DNA of 64,000 nt from Ulota crispa. Taxonomy: Eukaryota > Streptophyta > Bryopsida > Orthotrichales > Orthotrichaceae. Below, in pieces: positions 11,585 to 23,400 of the stretch; positions within the stretch are counted from its first letter, which is position 1, and each line of letters opens with the position of its first letter. The position numbers and the translations under genes are program-made. Under the pieces are notes generated by a model. It did not search any database. It was not told the DNA's origin and saw only the letters and a program-made list of their open reading frames with translations. The stretch covers positions 4,836,001-4,900,000 of the forward strand of contig OY987243.1 in NCBI GenBank assembly GCA_963920765.1, read 5' to 3'.

Positions 11585-12494
11585 TTAATCCCTAAAGGAC
11601 CAGACCCCCTTTTTTAGAAACATAGCAATTTTGGGCAGGTACTTGTGATTGGAGCTTTTTGTAATTTAGGCTGAAATTTTAATAGAATGTGGGGACAAGG
11701 TTTATCTTTCATATGCACTAAATTTCATGACATTTGGAATTATGAATAAAAAATTATGGCCTAATATGTTGTTTTTTACGTTTGGCAGGCAGCGTGGGCA
11801 TATTTTCTTAAATCAAAATTTTCAAAAACATTTTTTTTAAATTGGTGTAGGAGATTCATGTGAATGTAGGAAGCTTTGAATCATTCCGTTTTAATCAACG
11901 AGATGAAAGTTATGAGGATTTTTTGTTTGCGGGCAGTTATGGATTCTCTACTCTAAAATAAACTTTGAAGTCCTTTATTTTACTCAATTTTAAACATCTT
12001 GGAAAAATAACAAAGCCAAAGGATGTCGATTGTTTATTATAACATTATGACCATTGGGATTGGCTTTTTTTGTTTCTATAATTAAATTCTTAACAATTTT
12101 GTGTTTTGAATCATTTTCTATTTCTTTTTACTTACTAATTTTTTTCTATATGTTATACAACTCCAAATGATTTGAACCTTTTTTGACATGCACTTTATAA
12201 GGAATTTAGAGAAGCACCACCCACATGGCCTTTTTTCCTTAGGAATTTTGCTTTTTGAAGGTAGCTGCCCAATTTTTCACATGTTGTTTTTGAATACTCA
12301 AACCATTCTAACTTCTAATCCACATGATGAAAAACTCTGAAATTTTTTCCACATTTTCTAAAACTATTTTTCTACAAGATCCTACGGTCACGTATGCATA
12401 AAAATATTTTTGTTTTCAAATTTGATTGATGCTCTAAAAATGGTAGTTTTGAAGAGTTTTTGGTGAAAACTTTGCTCGGTCCTTTAGGGGTTAA
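11585..12494. mobile_element. TTAA-bounded piggyBac-type MITE, ~910 bp
   Basis: Starts TTAA-TCCCTAAAGGACC and ends GGTCCTTTAGGGG-TTAA: a 12-bp perfect inverted repeat inside TTAA on both sides, the target duplication characteristic of piggyBac. The interior shares blocks with the 58950-59878 element ('actctaaaataaactttgaa', 'tcctttattttactcaattt') and the conserved 'gatcctaygg' block near the right end. No transposase coding. The right end lies about 350 bp upstream of the start codon of the next gene, so it may contribute promoter sequence. Confidence 0.92.
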
Positions 12495-12784
12495 AGCTGA
12501 CAACAAAGCAGCTCTTGACCTGAGAAAGTGCTGACGAAGCCGTCATGTAGGGTTCGCGTGGGTGTTTGCACGAGGTTTCTCGACCTTCATGCATTTTCAA
12601 TTAGGGTTTCTTCCCGCGACGTTCTAAACTCATCATCCTTTTTCCGATTGCTTGCTGGAGTGCGGTGCACGCATTGCCAGAGATCGTCACATCACACACA
12701 CACACTCGCTTGAGCACATCGTCGTCAGTGTAAGCTTAGTGATAGAGAGAGCTTTCGAGACAGAGTTGCTCAGTGTACGAATCC

Positions 12785-12840
12785 GAGCAGAAGCCGAGCA
12801 GAAGCGGAGCAGAAGCCGAGGAGAAGCGGAGCAGTTGCAG
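12785..12840 (+). repeat. Short GAGCAGAAGC repeats in the 5' leader
   Basis: Four to five imperfect copies of a purine-rich GAGCAGAAGC/GGAGCAGAAG unit lie directly before the start codon of the 12843 gene. They are probably transcribed leader sequence. GC content rises sharply from about 12530, which fits a promoter/5' UTR. Confidence 0.6.
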
Positions 12841-12842
12841 CC

Positions 12843-15030
12843 ATGGTGCTGTGGGAGATTACGCTTGCCACAGCGTATGTGCTGGGATTGCCACGGACTT
12901 ACAGGCTTGCGTTGCGGTTGCAGAGGCGTTTGATCTCTCCCAAATATCCTAAGCTCAAGGATTTTGTCTACAGGTATGCCCTGTCTTCTTGTTTCCCCTT
13001 CCTTGCGATCTATTCTGAGCGCACGGGGTTTAAGTCGTTGATGCTTTGGTTCTTTTGTCTTTGAAAATGCATTCATCCTGCGTTGGTTTGTTAGCGGATC
13101 GGAATGCGACGTAGTTGTCGTGAGTCTTGGTGCTATTTTGAGGTTATTAGCTTTAGTTTGTCAGTTGAGCCATAGCTTTTAAATGTTTGTTCCTGGAAAA
13201 TGGTACATTCTTGTTCTCAAATTGTTTTCATTGATTCTTTGATTGCCGTACACTGTGTTTATTTTAATTCTGTTTATAAAGTCTCTGTTCTTAAGTTGTA
13301 AGTACACGTATGATGATTGGAAGGTTTTCAATTGATCATTGAACTAGGAACTTGAGAATAAGGATAATTTGTTTCTTGTAACCTAATCAGAAATGGATAG
13401 GCAATTAGTGACAATATTCGTGGACAGGTTTATTAAATTCTTGTCTGCTTTGAGTGACAAGCCCGCATGATCATGGTAGTGGGAGTAGGCAAGCTCAGGT
13501 AATTTCTTTTTTTATTCCAAAATTGTTCTTGAAGATTAGGGCATGGATTCCTGCGTCTAGATTTTGAAGTAGGAACCTCAGCGACATTGACTGAACTTCG
13601 TTAGGAGGGAACTGCTATACATAGTTCGTTGTGATTGAAACTTTATTGGATTGAGGAAAGTTGCTGTCCATGTTCGTGGATAGGTTTATCTATTCTTGTC
13701 CGCTCTGGTGACTTCATGTGCGTTGCAACCCCGCATGATCATGGTTGTTGGAGCAGGCAAGCCTAGATATTGATTTCAGAATTAATCTTGAAGAGTAAGA
13801 TAGGGGTATGTATTTCTTATACCACGGTTTTTGAAGCACTGCTGTAGCAGACACCTGAAGCGATATTGATTGAAAATAGCTTATAATGGTATATGTCCTG
13901 TAGTTTACACATTGTTTTGGTTTTGTTTTGAGTTATGTTGCGAAAGAGATGAGCGCGCAGGATTTTTTTAAATTGTAGCAACTCGAATTCTGACCAGGAG
14001 ATGTTTGAGGATGAAATGATACAAGTCGTTCAAGAGGTCATGTCAAATCCCTTAGTTGTAATCTTGTATGACAATGTGCTTGCACCGATTTGTAAAATGA
14101 TGCCAGTCACTTTGTAAAGAAACAGCAGAGGTCACAATGTGAATTAGTTACTGTTATATTATCAATCCTGTATAACGTAGTACTTCTAGGTTGTGTCGAA
14201 ATTGCGTATGGATATTCTTACAGACGGATGTTCTTGTATGGGGCTGTATGAACATCTCTATTAGTATTAAAAACCTGTTCTTACGTTCTCGTACGGTCTG
14301 CTGTTTTCAGTCTGCTTGTGCTCCTTATTGGTATCTATTGCCCGCCTTTTGAATCAGATTTTACGAAAGGAAGTCAAGTGCTCCCTTCTTTGGTTATGTC
14401 ATATGAATTTCGACTTCAAGTAATGGATGTCTGGGGTTTTGATTAACTGATTACTGGCTATGATTCTGTTTGGCTGCTGTTTGCAGGCGCACGAGGTCCG
14501 TCTTCACAGTGGCTCTCAATGTGCACAAGGAGGTTCAAAGACGAGACATCTCTGTTGGACGGAACATCGGCAATCGGATTTTGCGGTTTTTTGATCGTTT
14601 GCGTCCGCAGGCCAACATTCGAGGTGCAAACCCTCCAAAGCTTGAGGCATCGAAAAAATCAGTTCGAACTAACAAACCAAAATCAGATGCAAAGCAGGAT
14701 AATCCCCACAATAAATCCGACCATCAGAATCCTCCTTACACAGCATATTTGGGTGGTCAATTTGGGAGCTCTCTTAGAGGCCGATTCAGTGATTCCTTTG
14801 GCAGGCTCACACCCAAAACGAGGGCTCCGTCAATTCCTGTAATTGCCATGGGATTATGGTGGCAACCAATTCGGAAGAACATGACGGTTGCTTTATTAAG
14901 GGACGCTTCGCCAGCTCAAATATGGAGATCAGACTTTGCAAGGTTGCCCACAGCATCTCTGTCAGAAAGCGGGTTTGTAAGAGGTCTTATACGGGAGGAT
15001 ATTGCTGCTTTGATCCGTAGACCGCATTAG
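12843..15030 (+). CDS. Plant-conserved protein of unknown function, 2 exons, 224 aa
   Basis: Gene model: exon 1 12843-12973, exon 2 14487-15030, with GT at 12974-12975 and AG at 14485-14486. The split codon (ag|g) restores the frame VYRRTRSVF. The ATG has a strong plant context (gcagccATGG). The protein begins with a hydrophobic stretch (MVLWEITLATAYVLGL) followed by a basic region (YRLALRLQRRLISPKYPK), then VHKEVQRRDISVGRNIGNRI, a charged linker rich in Lys, Asn and Pro (about residues 85-135), and a C-terminal segment with PVIAMGLWWQPIRKNM. The overall look matches a small plant-restricted family that I recall only as uncharacterised; I do not recognise a domain or activity. The hydrophobic N-terminus could be a membrane anchor or organelle signal. 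The 1.5-kb intron holds two related ~80-bp blocks (about 13420-13500 and 13675-13770, both with 'cccgcatgatcatgg'). Composition is GC-richer than the surroundings. Confidence 0.88.
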
Positions 15031-15650
15031 ACTTGACGTGTATGGAATCCCTTCCTTCCTTACAGTATTTTCGGCTCAGGAGATGGAACCATATCAAATC
15101 GTCTGCAATTAATTTCCATTCTGCCATTCTGGAGTCACTCGTGCCATGTTGCCCAGCTGCAATTTTTTACATGGAGAGCTTTCAGTCTACGTAATGGCAG
15201 GGTGGTGTAATAGCTAGGTTACTAGGTACTTTGGGTATGAAGAGCACCCAGGCCTGCAGACATCTGCTGTATCCCTCTCTTGGGAGACTGTATAACGTAC
15301 CTTCTGTTGGAAGGCATGAATTCAGATGCCACTGGACATATCGGACATTAGCTGTGCGGCACCAGGCAGTGTAGCTCTTTCTTTTTTTGTAAAGTGCCTT
15401 TTGCATAAGCATTTGTTCAATGATTCTCTTTGGTCGTGCTTACTGGAAGCTACTGTTGTTAATCACTATTTGAGAGGCTGCACAATCCGTCATGTGGTAT
15501 TAAACTCCAGGTTCAAGAGTACATGGATCATTCTTACATTCTCCTGTGATACCTCGATGTCAAATAAACCCGTTACTGTACACTTGGGGCTCAAGCTTAG
15601 CAAATCGGTTGAGTCTTGATCTTATGAGAGACCTAATGCATATTGAATAG
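15031..15650 (+). other. Probable 3' UTR of the 12843 gene
   Basis: Sequence after the stop keeps the higher GC of the gene and then falls to intergenic composition near 15.65 kb. An AATAAA-like signal (aaataaac) occurs near 15562. The poly(A) site itself cannot be fixed from sequence. Confidence 0.4.
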
Positions 15651-18115
15651 TTTTTCCTGTGCACTCTTTTCTGTAATCTTGATTGGGCCTGCCTTAGTTG
15701 ACGTGGAGTGGTGTTGTGCTTTTTTTCGTTAGACCTCATTGATAAGTTACTAGTGGACCCTTGTACCTGTCGTTCCGGCGGAGGGCCATCACAGGAGGGG
15801 TCCTTGCAAAAAAATTAACATGACCTTCCTCATAATCACCTTTTTCAAGCTTCTTCTCCTTTTTGTTCTAATGAGCTTACTTGTACTATGCCTACCTACA
15901 TGCTCCACCCCCTATTCCTGAGTATACCTCATCCCCAAGAACAACCATAACCGCCACATAACCATAGAAATAAGAAAAACCACCACAAAATTGCCACTTA
16001 ATCTTCTTGGAGCAACACCCAACTACCCAACTAATAGAGATTTCATTCTATTATAGACACCCAACTACCCAACTAATGGAACCAAGCCTATTATTAGTAT
16101 AGATTTAGCCGGTTATGTATAGGCTAGGACACCTCCTCAAGACCCTTTCCGTATAAGGTGCTCGGGCCTAAGAGCGGATCCCAAAGTTAGGGGCAAACTA
16201 ACATGCCTTGACCATCTTGGTTTTGGATGCACTAGTAAGATTACTTGAACCCTTGATGTTTGCATTTTCAAGGGCAATTGAACAAGCCTTGGCTTGCATA
16301 CGACATTAGCACCTCTGCAACAAGACATGTCAAGTAAAGTAGGCATGTGAAGTGATATTCTAGGTGCGTTTTGCATGTAATTGTGTAAATGCTCTTATGC
16401 AACGTAGGATTCTCTACCAAGAGAAATTCCTAATTTGCCAAAATTTATGATGTTGAATTTAGAGGGCAAATCACTTGTTTTTCCTATTGTTACTCCTTGA
16501 TGTATTTACTTTCACCCATTTCAAGTTTCTTAACCTACAAAATTAAAAACACCATTGTTTGCTGTGAATGAGTAGTTGTACTAAAAAGAGCAATGTTTTG
16601 AGTTGTTTGCCTTGTCAAGTTACCTTATTTGAAGGAGCAGAGAGGAATTGGAGGTAGATTTAAGCTTTAACTAGGCACTTATTAATCCAAAATTTGAAAG
16701 ATTTCAAGGTGTTTATTGCAATTCTACGAGTATTCTAAGGTGACTGCAATCTCTCAAGGCCAAGTTGATTTTACATTCGTTTAGAATTTTGAAGGTTGTC
16801 TACTACAATTCTTTGTGCATAAAGATTGTGACAAAATGCCAATTTTACTTCACAAATTTTCCTTTCATTTGAATTGTATAATACAAAACTACCATTCAAT
16901 AGTTATGTAACGTTTCTTTTTGTTGCAACTAAAAGGAGCTTAAATTATGATATATGGAATAGAGTAGTGGACATTTAATGGCCTCTAGGAGCTTTTCCAT
17001 ATGGATTGACTCTTGAGTTGAAATTTTAGAGAGGTCTAGGGGTGATTGCAAGAAACACTTGTACTATTTTTTGTTCCCTTCACCTCTTATGGGTGCTTTT
17101 TGGCTTGTAACTTTTGCTCAGAAATTTTTTTTGAGCTGAAATTTCAGAGGAAGGTACATGTCATAGTTACAAACCTTCAGTAATTTTTGCAATTTTTTTA
17201 AAAATTATTTTACTATTTTTAATCAGCCCCCAAATAGGTGTCTACCTTGGCCATTTTGGGGGTTTTTAGTACTATTTTGGGTCCAAAAAAGCAAATCTCA
17301 TGCCACAAATTAGGGAAGTTGTTCATCATAGAGCACTACATGGATATTTAGGAGGGTTTTAGGAAATTGTGAATTCTCTGCCTTCCACATGCTCTCAAAG
17401 TGGACATCTTTTGGTCAATGATTGGAGAAGGAAAACAAACTTCCCTAGAAAAGCAATTTCATCAATACAAGTGTCTTGAATAGAGCAAAAATTGCCAATT
17501 TTTGTTTTTTGTTTTTGAATATTTTTACTATTTTCTAAAAAGAAAAAAGGAAATTATCTTTTTGTGGGTAATTTCTATCCCTCTATTTTTGTGCATAACT
17601 TTTAGAATAAATTTTTTCTAAATCTGAATTTTCATGAGTATGCTATTTTAAGTGGTTTACAAATTATCCGTATTTTATTTTATTTAAAAAATATATTTTT
17701 CAAAAGCTCATAGTACTACCTAGTATTACCAATTTTAAGGGTGTTTGAGACAAAACTGTGAAGTGTTTCTTGCAACTGCCCCTAGGCACTTTTCATGAGT
17801 TCAATTTTTTCAAAGACTTTGATGATGGCATTTTTGTAAATCTTGCTACACATACAAAGCTCTAGTTTTAGGTGATTCCAAGAATTCTAGTTAAAAATAT
17901 ATGGATCTCACAAAATTCAATCTAAACAATACCTATAATAATCCATTGTTCCTTCTTTTCTTAATTTTTTTGTTTTGAATGTGATTAAAAAGGTATACTC
18001 ATATAAAGAGAAACCTTTGTTTATTCTAAAGGTGAAGTAAAAATATGAGGGGTTTTGTTTTGAAGAGAAATTCCCAATGAATTTACAAATCACTTTTCTT
18101 GAAGATATACAATTT
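15651..18115. other. Intergenic DNA without recognised genes
   Basis: A short local duplication is visible: 'acacccaactacccaactaa' occurs at about 16013 and again at about 16058. Otherwise AT-rich, with no sustained frame, TIR element or RNA gene that I can support. Confidence 0.5.
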
Positions 18116-18116
18116 A

Positions 18117-18371
18117 ACATCATATAGGTAAATTGGGAAAAAGAGTACATTATGGGACTTTCACTATTTCTGTCATTATGTAAAATTCAACATATTAAAA
18201 AAACAAACATGTAATTTCTTGTACAATATTGAAGTTCCAGTGATTGCCTACAAGAATTTCAAATAATTTTCAACTTTGAGCTATAGTTATGCTTACATTT
18301 ATTGTATATAAGATTAAGGTAAAGTACAAAATGGTACCACCGTTTTTCCCAATTTACCTAATATGGTGTTA
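18117..18371. mobile_element. ~255-bp MITE, 'AGGTAAATTGGGAAAAA' family
   Basis: Left end 'acatcatataggtaaattgg' and right end 'ccaatttacctaatatggtg' are inverted repeats of about 26 bp (one indel). The same ends bound the elements at 47490-47748 and 47914-48170. Non-coding; superfamily not assigned. Confidence 0.85.
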
Positions 18372-18391
18372 TTTATTCAAATTGTAGAGTG

Positions 18392-18535
18392 TACACACAT
18401 ACATACATGTGTATGTGAATGTATATGCATACTCATGTACACACATGCGCCTGTATATATATCTATATACATATATATGCACATGCGCACATGTGCACAC
18501 ATACATGTACATAAATATATGATGCACATATGTGT
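18392..18535. repeat. Alternating purine-pyrimidine tract (CA/TG/TA-rich)
   Basis: About 140 bp dominated by CACA, CATA, TATA and TGTG steps. This kind of sequence can slip in replication and is a classical candidate for left-handed DNA. The open frames on both strands are composition artefacts. Confidence 0.7.
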
Positions 18536-20423
18536 TTACCTTACAATGAAGTATCATCCTCTATAAGGGCCATAAGTATTTTTGTTTAAACTTTCAAGCA
18601 TCATAACCTTGCTATTGGTGAAATTTTAGTTTTGAAATTGCATGTGAACTTGTTACAACGAATTAAAATAATGAATGCTATTTTTCAGCATCAAAAAACT
18701 ACAAAAAGCATAAATTTTGCTAGTGCTTCTCGTAGTGCTTTAGGAAAAGGTAATGTAGGGCACTTTGAAACTACAAATCACTTGTGTCTTCTGAAAGATA
18801 AGCTCTACGGATTTTACTCTCATCAACTTTGCTAAATTGGGTTTGAATTTGACTTTATGAATTGTCAAAAATTTGGAGGAAGATGTTTTTGAGAGCTTGA
18901 AACTAATTACCTATGGTTAAGAGTTAGCGAGTTATTTACAATCAAAATACATGGGTTGTAAACACCTAATATGGCCACATAGGTCTAGTGTAAAAAAATG
19001 AAACTTAACAATGTTAGAGCTTCATATACAAGTAATTACTAAGAAAATTCATTACAAGAAAAAATTACATATTCTAAAATCATCATATAAAATAGACAAT
19101 AACTTATACTTGAATAGAGTTATTACAAATAGTCACACTTAGTATTTTCAAATATATTCAAACTTGATATAGCATTTTATTAGTATAACCATTATTTCAT
19201 TCAATCTTATCATTTACAATTCCAAATAGACATTTTGGTTGTTGACGTTGAGTTAAATTCAAAAATAGAAACTTGAAATTTAAATGATGTCATATTAAAT
19301 TTTATTAGGTTGTATTATCTAAAAAGTAGGTCCTATGGACTTGCATTCATAGAGTGAATTATAAATGTAATGAGTAACTTTTGTTTTTTTATTTGAAAAA
19401 CCCCTTGTAGGGAAAATTAGTAACCTTTGTTGATCCACATTAGTTTTCAATAGAACCCAAATTTAGAAATAGATGTGACATTCACTTTTAATTTATTGTA
19501 TAAAAAGGCTTTCAAAATACTCAAACCTAAATCCAAAATATGTTGAGAAAATTGCAAAGTTTACACCATTCTATTGTGCATCCCAAATTTAATAGTATTT
19601 CTAATCAAACAATATTTCAAAATTTACATGGTTGTCATAAAGGGGCACATAATATCTCTATTTATTTTTAAAGAGACTTTATATTTAAAAAAGAGATTGC
19701 CAAAAACTTCATAATAATTTTGAATATAACATAAATTTTTGATTTTTTGATTTTTAATAAATTAAGTACATGTCTTTATCTAGAAAAATATCATATAAGA
19801 ATAATACAATTTCAGGTATATGAAATTTTATGTGGACATACATGCCCACATTCAAGCATGTATTAGGAGAAATGTATAAAAAAAACTAACAATTCTAAAT
19901 AAATCACACTATATTCAAAGTAGAAAAGATCATGAAGTGGCTTAGTGGCCTTTATTACTCTTGATCATTGTTAACTTGAGTAGGCACACTTATTTTGTTT
20001 GAACCAAATACATTGCATCATAGAAACAATAACATTTTTTAGTGTCTTATCTACTGACTAATGCAACAAAAATTCAAATAAATAAAGAGCATTTGAATTT
20101 TCATATTGTCTCTATCTAAACTTGTCTATATCATAGAAAAGGCTCTAATGTTTACAGTATAAAAAGATTCTTTGACATATTCTAATTGAATTATAGTTGT
20201 CTTCCTTTTTCCATGAACAATCAATTTGATCACTTTTAGTGATTTATATTGGAGTAAAACACATATTGGTTGCCAAATTCTACTTGTGAGTAGTATTATT
20301 TACCCTTCAATTAGAATACCTCAAAGTTGAAATATTGGCCTTTTGACAAGATTCTTTAGAACCCAAATGACCACTAGAATTATAACTAGCACCATTTTAC
20401 ATTAAAGGTGCACAAGCTTCTCT
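18536..20423. other. AT-rich intergenic DNA, downstream of the minus-strand protease gene
   Basis: No sustained reading frame or paired inverted ends seen. The part nearest 20423 should include the 3' UTR of the ubiquitin protease gene. Confidence 0.5.
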
Positions 20424-23400
20424 TTAATATTCTTCAACTCCACCATTCATATCGTTTTCAATGTTATCAGCACCTTCTGACAACCATTTATTCTTGAGAG
20501 TTGAAGAAGAACTTGTGTCAAGTTGTTCACCTCCAGTTGTAGATTGATTTGCTAAGTCTTGTATGTAGAATAAAATATAGGCTTTTTGATCTAAAACTGT
20601 GGCCTCACTTACTTGTCTCACCTATAAATCAATCATATTTATGCAACTTTTTAGAGTAAAAAACAACATTTTTCCAATTTTATCACGTTCATATATTCAT
20701 ACTCACACGCTCATATGCACATATACACATGAATGTGTGTATTTACAAAAAAATCCACTATCAAAATTTAACAAATTTTGTTGGTATTGCCATAGTTCTC
20801 TTTAAAGGAAACACATATAAAAAGTTTCAGTTTTTTTGAATCTTATTGGTCGGTAACATTGAATTTCAACATATTTTTCGCATGAACATTTAAAGCAAGA
20901 GAATAAGCCGGAAATTTTTTTTAGCACATGTTGGATTGTCATGACTATGTCAACATATTGATTGTGAAATCAGTATTTTTAATTTGGGCATTGATATGTG
21001 TACCACACTTTGGGATAAATTTTAGATTTCTACCATCAAAACGCTGAATTTGAAAATTTTGAATTCAGATTTGGACTTATAGACCATGATTTTTTCTAGA
21101 ACCATAAAACAAGTTGCAATTCAACAACACCCAATAAAAAAACTTATATTTTTTTACAAACAATAGTAAAAGTAACACTTTTATCCCTAGCTAAACTATT
21201 TCATTGGGTGTTATTGAATTGCAACTTTTTTTATAGTTCTAAATTAAGACATCATCTCTAAGTCCAAATCTGAATTCCAAATTCTCAAATTCAACTCTTC
21301 AATGGTAGAAATGTAAAATTTACCCCGAGGTGTGGTACAATAGTTCAAAGAGTGTTGTACACATATCAATTCCCTTTTAATTTACTCAACAAAGCTGATG
21401 TTTAACCTTTTGCCTATTGATAAAGGTTTGAAGGAAACATGTACAGGTTATTAATTTGATGTGATTAAGCCCTATGATTAAGACAATATTGAATTCCACG
21501 CTTGTAATTTGAAAGAATATTTTACAAATAAAATAAAAGAATTCGTTTCCTTCTAAAATACTAAGACAAAAGAAAAAGAAATGCATGAATGGTTTTGAAT
21601 CAAAAATGGATTACGACGATACAACTTTATAGAGGTCTTTCATGAGAAATGCGTTTTTTTTTTTATTAATACAGTATTATTGTTAGATTCTATTGTGATT
21701 AATCCATAATTTTCTACGTATATGATGCTGAAAATTACTTCTTACTATGACTTTGCTATGTTGACCCTCATATACATAGGTATTTTTTAAATGTGTAAGC
21801 AGAATCTATTTGATCCAATAAGTTAGAAACGCATAAAAAAGTCATCAATTTTGTCAATCTATGTTTAAAATTGAAAAGTTATTTCAAAATTGATACCTGA
21901 CTATCATCAAGATTGTGCCACAAGCCTCCAGTTGTTCGTACAAAACAATAATAATGGCCTGAATATGTAGACCAACCTGCATGTACTAGGACTGCATAGA
22001 GCGAGTAATTGGCATCACAATCCTGCATTGTTTGTTTCAAAGTCATATTATTGGTAATTCTATTGACCAAAATTGTTTTGACTTCTTCAGGTGCAAGACA
22101 ACATATAGTTACAAAGACTTAATAACCATATGAGCTGTTCATTGTTCATTGTATCCTTCAATAAGTTAAAACTTTTTATAACTTAAAACTTTTTATAACT
22201 GTAAGTAAGGTCTTAGGACGAAAACCACAAAAATAAATTGTCAAAGTTTTGTCGATTTATGGTGTTTTGGAATATATGCAACTTTTAATGATATAACAAA
22301 TACATGATATTTGTATACATCATTTCACCTGGGGATTGCTTATGTACGGTCTCATTGCAAGAGTACGTCCAAAATCGATCTTCTTATCAATTTTCCCTCC
22401 CAAACCACCGGTCCCATTAAATCGTTTGAATTGGATTGTTATCACAAGAGGTGATTTGTCAATTGTAAATTGCTTCAAAGCATAAACTTTTTTCTTGCAA
22501 TTTGCACAATAGTATTCATTATCTCCTTCTAAAGCTTCTACCGCGGTAAAGCGATTTAAGGCTTTTGTAAGGGAATCTGCTCGATTGATTTCAAGACTTA
22601 AATCAAGAAATGGATCATAAGTATTGGAGCAAGTTGAACAAATAGTGCATTTTACCTATAATATAGAAAAAAAATCCAAAATTAGGTTTATTTCCAAAAA
22701 CAATGTAATTAGAACAAACAACAAAAATGACTTCACAATATAAATTCATGAGCTGGTACTATGGATGTTTTCTTATGATGCCCAGAGGTTCAAGCAAACA
22801 TGTATTTTATGTTGTTCATTGAACATATGGTATGAAGTTATTACTACAAAGCACTATGGTCAAGTATTGATATCATTTGTTGGAAATAATAATTTATCAT
22901 ATGCAATTTCCATTCAATTACTTAAACACAAATTGCATGATGGATGTGGCATAACAATTGTGGTATGAATTGGAATAATTTTAATCCTTTCAACGGTGTG
23001 CTAGTTAACATGATTAAAAAATCATGGATCATTTTAAAATTTAGTCATTTATACTAAATAAAAACACATGTCAAATGCATGTAAAATAAAAAAGTTACTT
23101 GGCTTCTTAATTGACCACCAAAGATCTTGTGGATTATGTTTGCATCTCCAGAAGGTGAATTTGAAGTTGTTTGTTGTGATGAGCAACAATTATCCAATGA
23201 CTCTATTAAATAGCGCATGTATTCATGTGCATCTTCTTGTTGCCATGGTCGAAAGCTCTTAGAAATGTCTTGATCAAAGTCAATATTTAAATCAATACTG
23301 GAATGCCAACTCTTTAAATGATAATTTATTATAGAAGATATTAAATAATAGTCTAGCTCAAACATGGGGAATTTAGAATTTAGAGAGATACTTTTTAGAT

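Noticed and set aside
18363..18566. Open frames of about 65 aa on both strands
   Set aside because: Arise from alternating CA/TA/TG dinucleotides with few stops; no protein character.
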